From positions 10,422,399 to 10,486,398 of the forward strand of contig ML679968.1 in NCBI GenBank assembly GCA_007922225.1: DNA of 64,000 nucleotides, in the 5' to 3' direction. This document shows positions 46,090 to 57,240 of the stretch, piece by piece (the stretch's first letter is position 1; each line of letters starts with the position of its first letter). This DNA is from Emydura subglobosa (lineage: Eukaryota; Chordata; Testudines; Chelidae). The notes below the pieces were generated by a model, which worked only from the letters and a program-made list of their open reading frames with translations, was not told the origin of the DNA and did no database searches. Position numbers and translations under genes: made by a program.

Positions 46090-46640
46090 GAGAAATTCAC
46101 AATCTGGTTATCCCATGAACCCCATACCTGAGCCCATGCTGGCTGAGAAGTGCTACCCTTTCCTTTTTAAAAACCGCTACCCTTCCCAGTTTCCCCAACA
46201 AGGAATGACCACTAGCTTCTATTACAACTGTAAATTGGTGTAAAACTGCTGACATCTGCAGAAATTGTTTTCTAGAAGTTCCAGGTACTTCCCCTAAAAC
46301 AGCAGACCCCCTCCTCCTGCTCTGTGGCTGAATCCATTGGCCCATTTAGTTCAGTGGCTCCTCCCAGAATGGCATAGTTGGCAACTCCTCCCCATCCTAC
46401 TCACATTCCATCCCCACCTGACCATGCCTGTGTCCCCACTGTCACCTACAACTACAGCACCAGAGGAGAGGAGGTTAACATTACCTCCCACACTCTGTCC
46501 TCTCCCTTCCCAAACCTTTCTTCTTCCTGGAATGCAGTTCCATGTTTTCTCCAGCTATGTCCACTTCCATCCTCCTCCCGCCCAATGAGCCACTACTACA
46601 GTATCAGAGGAGAGGAGATTAATATTACTGCTCTCCCCTG
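46090..46640. repeat. C-rich block with a 144-bp tandem duplication
   Basis: 'actacagcaccagaggagag' followed by 'gaggttaacattacctccc' (46451) recurs as 'actacagtatcagaggagag' followed by 'gagattaatattac' (46595). The period is 144 bp. The block is pyrimidine-rich on the plus strand and otherwise unrecognised. Confidence 0.5.
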
Positions 46641-48774
46641 AACTCTCCTGTCCTTCTCCCATCCCTTGATCTTGATGTAACTCACCCATGCTTGCTGCTG
46701 CTGCGGTGCTCATTGAATCTTCTGTATTTCCTTCAGGTTCCTAGGGTTAGCTTTAGTTGGCTCTAGATGTTCTGCAGCCCTCGAACTGATATTGAAACAA
46801 TCTCTGTTGCCATAGCATGAATCACTTCAATTAACCCTTGGATTTCACACAAAGGCATTAATGAATATTGCCCTATTCTGGAAGGGTTTTACTCTCCCCT
46901 GCTCCCATGATTCCTGCTCACCCTTCCCCTCACTTAGGGAAGAAGAATCAGGTTATCCCCCAAGTTTGTGGCCAAAGCCTTCAGAATCTGAGGGATTGTG
47001 GAATATCAGACCTTTCACGGATCTTGGACTGAGCAATTTTTGTCCTGGCTTCTAAGCCAGTGTTATTTTTTGGGTAAAGATTCCACAATTTGAGGGGGAA
47101 AAGGAAACATTTTTCAGGCAAATTACTTAAAATATGTAAAAGACCAGGTTTCTGAAGCTGCTCAGAAGTGAAGAATGTTATTTGGAGTGTTCAGCAGGCA
47201 TGCATTATGAGCAGAGTAAAGGTAAAGCTGTCAAAGATGTATAATTAGTTGCAGAATCATATGACAAATCATTTAATCACAGGATTCCATAGCTAAACAA
47301 ATAGTTCTACAATTTATCACAGGTATATTACCATTCAAAGAGATGCAGCCAATAAAATCATCTATGCATCTCATACACAGATGGACACATGCACATTTTT
47401 ATAGCATCCTTCAGATTCAGGGTTTTTTCATCAATATAAAATACATGTGACTGTAGTCTATACTATCTTATTCTGATTGTATATCATTGTAGCTCCATTG
47501 ACTTTGATGGAATTATTCCTCATTAACAGCGAAGTAATTGAAAAGAGAATCTGTCTCCACATTTTCTTTCTCTTAGGACAGAATCCATTGTCATTCATAT
47601 TAATTCTGATTTTATAATGTGTTTCATCTCCTAGTATTTTTCTGTTACATTTCCCCAAAGAAAGAAACTAGATTTTGTTTTAATTTGTGATTTATTCCCA
47701 ATATCAATATCTAATTAAGACATTCATTAATAAATCCATAACATTAACTTAATTGAGAAATTTAGAGCTTTGTTGTATTTCTCTGAGTTTGGATTGATGT
47801 TACAGACTATTGGCTGTTCTGTTAAATAGTCATTGTTAACATATACATTAGTCGTTTTTTGTGCAATTAGCATTCTCATCACACTTCACTGCTGATTTTC
47901 TAGACAACTACAAAATTATTATCACAGAATTTGTACAGAGGGGTTCAACTACGCATATAGAAGCAGCAAAACAGCGAAGAATACTTGTGATTTTTTGTCT
48001 ATTAATTTCAGTTTATAAAAGAACACCTCTTCAGTGCTTTTGCCCTCCACATACATGAAAACTGTTGTTGTGTGCTCCAGATCACATGGCCTACCTCTTG
48101 AGTCTCTCAGCACCATTAAGAAAAATTGGTCTCAGTGCCCACAACCCAAAATGGAACAAGGGAGAGAAATCTTTTTTGTTTTAGGGCCCATCATCAGGAT
48201 TAAATATATATTGAGGGAGGGAACAAATGAAGCATGTCATTGACAATAGTAAAAAAAAAATCATAGAAATAGCTGCATGATTCTAACACTGAACAAGGAA
48301 ACTTGTTAGAATAAAGAAATAAGGAAAACAGCATGGTTCCTACAGATTTTCTTTCTCTTGCTTTTTCCTCTCTGATTCACTGTAGAGCTTCTTCCTCAGA
48401 CCTGTTACAGATTTAAGGAACCACTGCACATGTTCTCTCATTTTGCCTCCCTTCTTTCCCTACAGATTTCCTCCTAAAGCAGTTCCCCCAAGTCTTTGGA
48501 TTTCTCTACTACAAAGATGCACATGAAGAAATGGAAGACGCATCTGATATTGAGACCCCCTTCCCATCTGAAGTCTTCTGCTGCCAAAAATTTGTCAGGT
48601 GGAACAGAATATGAAAATATATATGAATGTGTACAACATGAGGGGCCTCACCCATGATAAGTCATGGGTGGTATAATTTTTTAGCTTTTATTTAGCAACA
48701 TGAAATGGTGTTCTGGATCTCAGTCTTTCAATGTCCTGTTCCCCAGAAACAGAAGGACCAACTAAACTGATATT
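46641..48774. other. No gene; AT-rich, partly unique-looking
   Basis: No coding frame is recognised. 47180-47960 is AT-rich with dense ATTA/TAAT words and no obvious repeat. Confidence 0.4.
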
Positions 48775-49191
48775 CTAGTCTTACCAGGACATAGAATTTC
48801 ATGAAATTGTTCTTGCATCAAGTCCCTGACTTTTGAGTGAGCTGGAGCATGTTTTTTTGAAAGGCATCCAATTTTGATTTAAAGACTTCTAATGATGGAG
48901 AATCCCTTGGTAAGTTATTTCAGTAGTCAGTTACCCTCACTAAAAAAAAAAAAAAAAAAAAAGGCTCCTTACTTTTATTCTCAATTTGTCTAGTTTCAGT
49001 TTACAGCCATGGGAACTTCTTATGCCTTTGCCTGATAGAACTTTTAATAATAGAGGCAGACAAATAATAATCTTTCTTTATGTATGTACTTATAAACCAT
49101 TAGAGCTGGGAAGAAAATGAATGGTTTTCCCATCCCACAAGATTTATTAAGATTTGGATTTTTTTCCAATCTGAAATTGGGACAAAAAGTC

Positions 49192-49222
<31 letters not shown>

Positions 49223-49835
49223 GCAAACTAAAAATTTGAAAGTTCAGATTGGGTCAATTAAAATGTTCTGTTTCAATAATTTTAAACTGTTATGTTCAAT
49301 GTTTTTTTAATTTTCTTTACATTTTTTACTATACATTAAATTAAAATTTGAAGTGAAAAGTAATTCTACACTGATAATATGAAAAGTTTTGCATTCTGAA
49401 AAAGTCAACATGGAACAGTTTCAAAACTTTTTTCCCCCTCCAAAACCAGGAAAATTGTTGAAACTGACCCTTTCCCATGAAGAGTTTCAGTTTCTAAGTA
49501 TGGGCATTTTCCAATGGAAAAAATCATTTAAAAATTCTTAACCAGCTCTATAGAGCATAATCAAGTCACTTCTTAACTTTCTCCTGAGTAGACTGAATAG
49601 ATTGAGCTTTTTTAGTCTCTCATTGTACAAGAGGTTTTCCAAGTCTTAAATCATTCTTGAAGCTTTTTTTGAAGGTTTTCCAATTTTTCAATGTTCTTTT
49701 TGAAATATTGACCCTGCAATTGGACACCATATCCCAGTAAGGGTCTTATTAATGCTATACAGAGAGATAATAGGGCATCCTTACACCTACTCTATGATGC
49801 ACACTTTTGTCTGTCTTGTCAATTTTTTTAAACTA
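48775..49835 (-). mobile_element. CR1 LINE, 3' part, with nested MITE
   Basis: The minus-strand 3' UTR and RT end of an old CR1 ('ccaattttgatttaaagact', 'gagaatcccttggtaagtt', then after the MITE 'aagtcacttcttaactttct' and 'gagcttttttagtctctc'). A run of 21 A (48942-48962) sits where other copies have a short A run, so slippage has expanded it. The element is interrupted at 49103-49548. Confidence 0.8.
49103..49548. mobile_element. AT-rich MITE with TA target duplication
   Basis: The ends gagctgg and ccagctc are perfect inverted repeats, each flanked by TA (49101-49102 and 49549-49550). The 446-bp body is AT-rich with A- and T-blocks and includes a run of 27 T (49196-49222). It is non-coding. 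It is the best-defined member of a family seen in part at 549, 23317, 26200 and 59445. The TA duplication suggests Tc1/mariner-type mobilisation. Confidence 0.8.
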
Positions 49836-51016
49836 TAAATTCATCAGGGCAAGGACTTTACTTATAGAGTTTTGTTACTCAGATTCAAGTGATGCTGTAA
49901 AATATTTCAGTTCTTGCACATTTTCGGACATTTAGTAGCAAAATAGAATCAAACTACTTTAATACAATGTAAAGTACTAAGGAAATACATATCTGCTGCC
50001 ACCCCACGTACTAAGTATGTCACTACAGAATATCGATTAAGAATACTGCCACTTTCAATCATGGCAAAGAGGTTGGTATAGTCCATCAGGGAAGCAATTT
50101 ACATGTTCATTTTTACAAAGAGGTTTTAAAAGTTGCCAGTGTTTAACAGAATAAGTTTTGGCTTCCTTCTCATAAATCTATTGCTTTAAAACTCAATCTA
50201 TTGTTATTTTTTCCCTTTCAACACAGGAAAGTCTCCTACTTTGGCAGATTTTTATTTCCTTTAGTCAAATATTAATCTTTATGATTAGTAATTTGCATAG
50301 AAAGAGATTTTTCTCTCTTAGCCAGCTTAATCTGGTGAAATAAGAACTCATTCACTGGCCTTTTACTAACACGTTTTGGTGCTGAGACGGTTTTATTTTA
50401 TTTTTAGAATGGTTAGCACTGTTGCATACATAAATTGTAGAGAGACACATTAGCTGCTGGATGAATCTAAAATATAGTGCTGGTGGTGCATATGACAGTT
50501 TTAGACATAGTCTGAGAACCCCAGAGATTTGCAAGGTCATTGATCATTTCTTTCCCTTTTGCCTTTTGGTCCTCCCTGGTCCCCTCCCTCTCTACTCATT
50601 TTAACTTCATTCACTAATGTGACACAGATACATACACACAGTTAGCTACATACTGTCCAGTGGGGTTAGGTATGTTCTTTATAACTGTATTGGCTTCTTG
50701 AAAGAGTTTCCTAATAAGGGAAAAATATACACAAACATACATACACACATACAAAATGGATGCTCAGTCCTGTGCATGACAGTGAAAATCTTGTCCAGTG
50801 TCTTTTAGTATGCAAGAATGATTTTTAACTAAATTAAATGCTATAAATTTGAGCTGTCAGTCAAAAAGGGGAAAATTTTTTGAAAATTATTTTTTCTCCA
50901 TGTTTCCACAAATTCAGTTTTGATGTTTTAAACTTTGTGACCAGCTTTAGTACTTTTACAAAAAGGCATAATAAAAGGATTCCTAAATTTATGTGATCCT
51001 AAGAATATAAATTTTG
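49836..51016. other. No gene; AT-rich
   Basis: At 49838-49890, 'actataaattcatcagggca' resembles the dispersed block also at 31695. At 50850-50950 a short AT-rich segment runs from gagctgtcag to ccagcttta, probably a small member or fragment of the AT-rich TIR family. Confidence 0.35.
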
Positions 51017-51076
51017 GGCTTGATTCAAATCCCAGTGAAGTTTTTTCAATGACTTCAGTGGAATTTGGATCAGGCC
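51017..51076. repeat. Perfect-looking short hairpin repeat
   Basis: 'ggcttgattcaaatcccagt' and 'gaag' are mirrored, after a 7-base loop, by 'cttcagtggaatttggatca' and 'ggcc'. Arms of about 24 bp have few mismatches. The same arm words appear at 40713, 56768 and 28911. Confidence 0.65.
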
Positions 51077-51599
51077 TCCTATGAGTCTAACTCAATGATC
51101 TGCAGTGACTGTCATGCAGTCAACTTAGTACAATTACGCAATCTATAGGTCCCATAAAATGTCCCTCTGGCTCTGGCTAGATACCAAGCAGATCATAAAC
51201 ATCTTCCGAGATAACTATGTGATAATGTCAGGAGTGGTGATCAAATGAACTGGCCACATGACAACTACTCAATCCATCTCACAGAAGACAAAAACAATTG
51301 CCAGGACTCCCCCTCACAGCCCCAGCCCACTCAAAGCAGCCAGCAGAATTTGGAGACATAGAAAAAGGACTCCCATTCCCAACAGACTCCCCTCCTTCCC
51401 TTTCAGCACCCTTGAGGAGTATAATAATAATGGGAGATAACGATCACGTTATGAAAGATTATTTTGTAAAATGTAAAATGTAAAAAATGTGCTATGATGA
51501 TATATCAGCAGCACACATTGGTGTAATGTCATGAAGCAAACATCCCAATATAGTGCCAGGACATCTTACATTTAATTTGTGACTCTGTGACCTCATTCA

Positions 51600-51850
51600 C
51601 TGATGAAGTTATTGATATTTATTAGTAGTATTATTATGTACTAGCATTATTGTAGCACTTAGAAGCCCCAGTAATGGACCAGGACCTCATTGTGTTAGGC
51701 TCTGTACAAACATGGGACAAAAAGAAAACATGGGACAAAAAAGCTTAAAATCTAAATATAAGATAAGAGACGAGATGGATGCAGACAGACAGGAAACACA
51801 AGGGAACAATGAGACAATGCTGGTCACTATGATAGGCAGTAGTCTCAGCA
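51600..51850 (-). repeat. Dispersed reptile/vertebrate repeat
   Basis: 'attgtagcacttagaagccc', 'cagtaatggaccaggacctc', 'attgtgttaggctctgtaca' and 'agataagagacgagatggat' match a widespread repeat I know from turtle and other amniote sequence. I cannot assign its class. An internal 'aacatgggacaaaaa' is duplicated (51710-51740). Confidence 0.55.
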
Positions 51851-52539
51851 CACCAACAGCCTAACTATTGCCAAGTTTTTTGTAGGCTCTCCAGTTGTTT
51901 AAAGTTGAATACTACTGGTCTAGATAGAATATGTAGTTGAAAGTACTTGGAAACCACTCTGACTTCTTAAAGACTGTAAAAGAGTCTCACCTAGAAAATG
52001 ATCCAGTGCGGCTTTGAACTGGTAGATTTTTTTTTTGTTCTGGCTATTTGATTACCCTGTTGTTCATAAATATTTTTTAAAATCTTATATGTATGTTAAT
52101 TTCCTTGTGAATATTAAGAAGGTTACTTAACGTATAATATATTATTTTCATCTTGACCATTATACTCCAGAGAAAGAAGTTTTACGATGTGCTTTTATAA
52201 GCAATTTGCTGCTATAATGTACTTTGATATGAAGTTTTAGCACTTTTGCTTAATTGCATGGCATACCTGAATAGGTATGGTATTGCTGATGGTTAGGATG
52301 GAATACTGATGCTAATTGTGTTTCGTCCTTGTGACATAATGGCAAAAAGAAGTTTGGTGTATAAAAGTAGAGATGATGTGCCTCATATTTTCATGTAGAA
52401 GGAACTATACATTAAAGACTTTACTGCATTCATTTTGATTCAGTTATTTTTTGTTAAGTACTGCATGGCATATTATCATTTCTGGTCTTCAGATACACTT
52501 ATGTTGACAGCCTATATCAGAGCAAAGTGAAATATTATG
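51851..52539. other. No feature recognised
   Basis: AT-rich unique-looking sequence with no credible frame. Confidence 0.45.
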
Positions 52540-53215
52540 TCCATGTCCCAGGATTCTCTACTCACTGCTGGATGGCACCTCCTCCTCCAGGATTAGCTCT
52601 GCCAGACCGATGCCCCTTCCTGCAGTTCCGTTCTGTTTTTCTCTCTCTCAGTCCACAGCCCCTCTCTCACTCCAGGAACTCCTGCTTCTTCTTCATGACT
52701 TGACTAGACTTGCCAGGTCACTCAGCAGTTTCCCCTTCCGGGGTAGTCAAAATCTCTCTCTGCAAGCAGCATCAGGCAATCCTCATGCCTTCTGTCCTGA
52801 CTACATCACGCCAGCAGTCTTCATATTCCCCTGCACTTAACAAAACCACTCTGCAGTAGATGTTAGGGGAACCCAGGCCTGCCCTATACCTAGTCCAGGG
52901 CCCTATAGTGAACAGTTATAGTGTGCATCTACCTCATCTTACGCTCTCATCTCTCAACATCTTTCTACCAATCTCGTTCTCTGCTTCCTTCTCCTTTACC
53001 TCAGGAAGGGGGACTGCAGGTTTCCTCCCTCCAGCCTTCGTACACTATTTCCAGCCTCCAAGCTTTATAGAAGCCCCACCTGTTCTCTCACAGGTGAGCT
53101 TCCTTCTAATTAGGTTTGCCCAGCCTAAATCACCCCTGTTTGCAGCCTAATTGGGTGACTGGGCCCACTTGGCCTATTTCAGCTCTTGTAGGGCCTATGT
53201 GGGCAGTATTCCCCA
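52540..53215 (-). repeat. Probable solo LTR (minus orientation)
   Basis: A C/T-rich block on the plus strand with 'agcatcaggcaatcctcatg', 'cgccagcagtcttcatattc' and 'gtagatgttaggggaaccca', all of which I recall from a turtle LTR. On the minus strand a TATAAAG box lies at 53063-53069, with GC-rich flanks. No internal retroviral or gypsy sequence adjoins, so this would be a solo LTR. Ends and target duplication are not fixed. Confidence 0.5.
53063..53069 (-). promoter_or_regulatory. TATA box of the probable LTR
   Basis: The minus strand reads ctataaagct, with TATAAAG at these positions, inside a pyrimidine-rich LTR-like block. Confidence 0.4.
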
Positions 53216-53517
53216 TCAGAGAGCATGCTTGCATTGAATTAAATGGGAGTTTTGCCTGAGTAGGGATGGGCCTAAATCAAAGCACTATATCTGTATCTGA
53301 ACACACTTTCGCTCTGAATTTTATATTGTGGGCCCACCTTGTATTTTAATTTATGAGTCTGCATAAAGCAAATACTTATTTCAGCTGCAGCGGGACATCA
53401 CCAACTATTTGTTGGAGTCAACAAGCTAGTTTTATACTATATAATTTATGTTCTAATACTTTACATATTGTATTCATATTTCAGTGCAAGAATAACCTAT
53501 TTAATGACACAAGTCAA
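53216..53517. other. No feature recognised
   Basis: A short AT-rich interval between the LTR-like block and a CR1. Confidence 0.4.
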
Positions 53518-56090
53518 CACATAAGAACGTAAGAAGGGCCACACTGAGACAGACTAATGGTTCATCTACCCCAGTATCCTGTCTTCCTTTAGTGGCTGAT
53601 GCCTTTATGCAGAGGGAATGAATAGAACAGGGAAATTATCAAGTTATTCATCCCTTCTCCTCCAGTCCCAGCTTCTGGCAGTTGGAGGTTTAGGGACAAA
53701 AGCATGGGGTTGTGTCCCTGACCACCATGTCTAATAGCCATTGATGGGTCTATCCTCCAGCAACTTATCTAATTCTTTTTTGACCCTCATTATATTTCTG
53801 GCCTTCACAATATCCCCTGGCAACAATTTCCACAGGTTGACTGTGTGGTGAGAAAAAGTTTTAAACCTGCTTCCAAATAGTTTTATTAGGTTTTTATGTT
53901 ATGTAAAGAGAAAAATAACATTTCCTTATTCTCTTTTTCCACACCACTCATGATATTATAGATTTCTATCATATTCAACCATAGTTATCTCTTTTCTCAA
54001 CTGAACAGTCTCAGTCCTTTTAATCTTTCTTTATATTGAAGCTGTTTCATTCTCCTAATGATTTTTATTGCCCTTCTCTGTACCTTTTCTAAGTCTAATA
54101 TATATGTTTTTTCTAAAATGGGGTGAACAGAACTTCATGCACTATTTAAGGTGTGGGCATACCATGAATTTATATAGTGGCATTATGATATTTTCTGTCT
54201 TATTATATATTCTTTTCCTAATGGTTCCTAACATTCTGTTAGCTTTTTTGACTGTCACTGCACATTAAGTGGATGTTTTCAGAGAACTATCCACAATGAC
54301 TCCAAGATTTATTTTTTAAGTGATAACAGCTAATTTAGACCCCATCATTTTGTATCTAGAGTTGGGATTATGTTTTCCAATGTGCACCACTTTGAATTTA
54401 TCAACATTCAACTTTATCTGTCAGTCACCTGAGATCCTTTTGTAAATCTTCACAGTCAGCTTTGGACTTTAACTATCCTGAGTAATTTTCTATCATCTGC
54501 AAACTTTGACACCTTCCTGTTTACCCCCTTTTCCAGATCGTTTATGCATATGTTGAATAATACTAGTACCAATACAGATCCCTGGGGGACTTAGCTTTTA
54601 CCTCTTTCTCAACTGTGAAAACAGATAATTTATTACTACCCTTTGTCTCCTATTTATAACCAATTACTGATCCATAAAAGTGCATTCCTTATTATCCCAT
54701 GACTGCTTACTTTGTTTAATAGCCTTTGGGGTGGGATCTGGTCAAATGCTTTCTGAAAATCCAACTACACTATATCCACTGGATTATTTTTTTCCATATG
54801 CTTGTTGACACCCTCAAAGAATTCTAATAGATTGATTGAGGAGGCATGATTTCCCTTTACAAAAGCCATATCGACTCTTTCCGAATATATGTTCATCTAT
54901 GTATCTCATAATTCTGTTCTTTACTATAGCTGCAAACAATTTGTTTGGGTGCTGAATTTAGGCTTTCAGGCCTGTAATTGGCAGGATCACTTCTGGAGAC
55001 TTTTTAAAAAAATGATGTCACATAAGCTATCCTCAGGTACTTTTGTGCAGAGGCTGATTTAAGCAATAGGTTACATAACACAGATAGTAGTTCTGCAGTT
55101 TCATATCTGGGTGAACACCATTTGGTCTTGGTGACCTATTATTGTTTAATTTATCATTTTTTTTCCAAAACCTCCTCTACTGACACCTTAATTAGGGACA
55201 GTTCCTCAGATTTGTCATCTAAAAAGAATTGCTCAGGTCTGGGAATCGTCCTCATACCCTCTGCAGTGAAGATTGATGCAAAGAATTAATTTAGCTTCTG
55301 CACAATGGTTTTGTCTTCCTTGAGTGATTATTTAGCACCTTGATCATCCAGTGGCCCCAATGATTGTTTGTCAGACTTCCTGCTTCTGACAAACTTAAGA
55401 AAAAAGTGGTAGTTTTATGTCTTACTAATTGCTCTTCAAGTACTTTTTTTTTGGCCTGCCTAATTTATATCTTTACACTTGACTTGCCAGAGTTTGTGCT
55501 TATTTCTATTTTCCTCAATAAGGTTTGACTTTTTGCCTTGAACTTTCTCTTTTACTTTGTTGTTTAGCCACAGTGCTATTGTTTGGTTCTCTTACTGTTG
55601 TTTGTTGTTTTTGTTTTGTTTTGATTTGGATTTAGTGTGAGCCTCTATTATTGTATTTTTAAAGAGTTTCAATGCAGCTCTCAAGCCTTTCATTCTTGTG
55701 ACTTTTCCTTTTAATTTCTGTTTAAGTAGTGTCCTCATTTTTGGATAGTTCCCCTTTTTTAAGTTTAATGCTACTGTGGTGGGTTTCTCTAGTATTTACC
55801 CCCCTATAAGGATGTTAAATTTAATTAAATACAGTTGCTATTACTGAGTGGTTCAGTTATATTCACCTCTTACACTAGATCCTGTCCGTCATTTAGGACT
55901 AAATCAAAAATGGACTCTGCTTGTCTAGCTGCTTCAACAAGCAAAATTGACTCTCTGCCGGACTAGCTGCTTCAACAAGCCATCATTAATGATATCTAGA
56001 GATTTTATCTCTGCATCCCATCCTTAGGTGACTTTACCCAATTAATAAGGGGATAGTCGAAATCCCGCATTATACAATGCAGATTGCTCA
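53518..56090 (-). mobile_element. CR1 LINE, long diverged copy
   Basis: The minus-strand tail lies at 53518 (acataagaacgtaagaa), followed by the 3' UTR, the RT (54000-55150), the linker (55250-55700), and the end of the endonuclease part (55800-56090). Same 3' end type as 6590-9841. The copy is heavily mutated, with no frame longer than about 70 codons. A 19-bp word (ctagctgcttcaacaagcc or similar) is duplicated at 55925 and 55961. Confidence 0.9.
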
Positions 56091-56767
56091 GTTAAAGTCA
56101 GTGTGAGTTTTGCCATTAAGACATCAGTACATTATGAGTAGCTAGCTAATATTCAATTACTATGAAAATAAAGGGGCAACATAAAGTGAAATTTAACAGC
56201 ACAGTAATGCATACTAGAAGGAACAATTAAAGTTATTCATACTTTTTGTGGGTTCCAAATTAACTGAAATCCCTCAGAGAAAATACCTGGTCATCAGTAT
56301 GGACAGTGTGTAAAATAATGAATAACACATGGTAAATAAGGTATAGCTATTTACTAATCTCAGTTAAAATATTAAGAAAGTCAGGAAGTGTAAGAGTTGA
56401 GGAAGAAGACTCTCTAGATTAAGAGGATTCTTTAGATGAAGTGTATTTGAAGAGTTTTCCTAATCCTTTACTTTTTGTTTTGTAGGTTGGAACTTGCTGA
56501 GTTTAATTCTTATTTGCATATTCTATCATGCTGTTTAATTCCTATTTGCATCCTTTCTTAGGGCTTGTTTTTACCCCCTCTGAATTCAATTTCAAAACTC
56601 TCATGAGATCTGCATCAGGACCTTATTTAGCTAATGGTACAGACAATTTTTAAATGTGATAGTTTATTATTTTTCAAAATATGTGACACTAGAAATGAGA
56701 AGAGAGGAAGGAAATAACTGATACATACATATACATAAAACACTTGCAATCTAACATAAAATATATT
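56091..56767. other. No feature recognised
   Basis: AT-rich, unique-looking. Confidence 0.4.
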
Positions 56768-56920
56768 GGGTGAAATCCTGGCCCTATCTGAGTAAATGGG
56801 AGCTTTCCCATTGACTTCCATGGGGCCATGACTTCACCCTTTACTGGGCCAGATCATCAGCTAGTGTAAATCAGAATCACTCCATTGACTTCATTGCAAT
56901 TCCACTGATTTCCTCACCTA
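56768..56920. repeat. Hairpin repeats, two in tandem
   Basis: 'gggtgaaatcctggccc' and 'catggggccatgacttcaccc' form the arms of the first (56768-56838). 'ggccagatcatcagctagtg' with 'taaatcagaatcactccatt' begins a second, less symmetric one (56847-56920). From memory these match palindromic amniote repeats. Confidence 0.55.
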
Positions 56921-57114
56921 AGAATATAGTCTATTTACCACATGATATAGTCAGAATACAAATTATTATACTTACTCGTTTATCTCTGAAAAGCCAGACA
57001 GTAAGTACATGAGATCTTACTTGGAAGTACTTGTGAGGTGGCAAAAATTTTAGCATTTGTGTAGACCTTTTACATTTTTTAGACCAAATATGGGGGGCTA
57101 GATTACCCCTCATC

Positions 57115-57240
57115 TGCCTACTGTGGAGGGTTCTCACATCTTCCTCTGAAGCATTTGGCAGTAGCCATTTTCAGAGACAGGATAGGGGACTAAATGGACC
57201 ATAGGGCTGATCCAAACTGGCGATTCCTATGTTCCTAAAT
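57115..57240 (+). mobile_element. CR1 3' end fragment
   Basis: 'acatcttcctctgaagcatt', 'tggcagtagccattttcaga', 'gacaggataggggactaaat' and the ending 'gattcctatgttcctaaat' are the last part of a CR1 3' UTR, the type that ends in TTCTTATGTTCT. Confidence 0.7.

Noticed and set aside
49044..49226. A lysine-rich small frame
   Set aside because: It arises from the T27 run read on the minus strand inside the AT-rich MITE.
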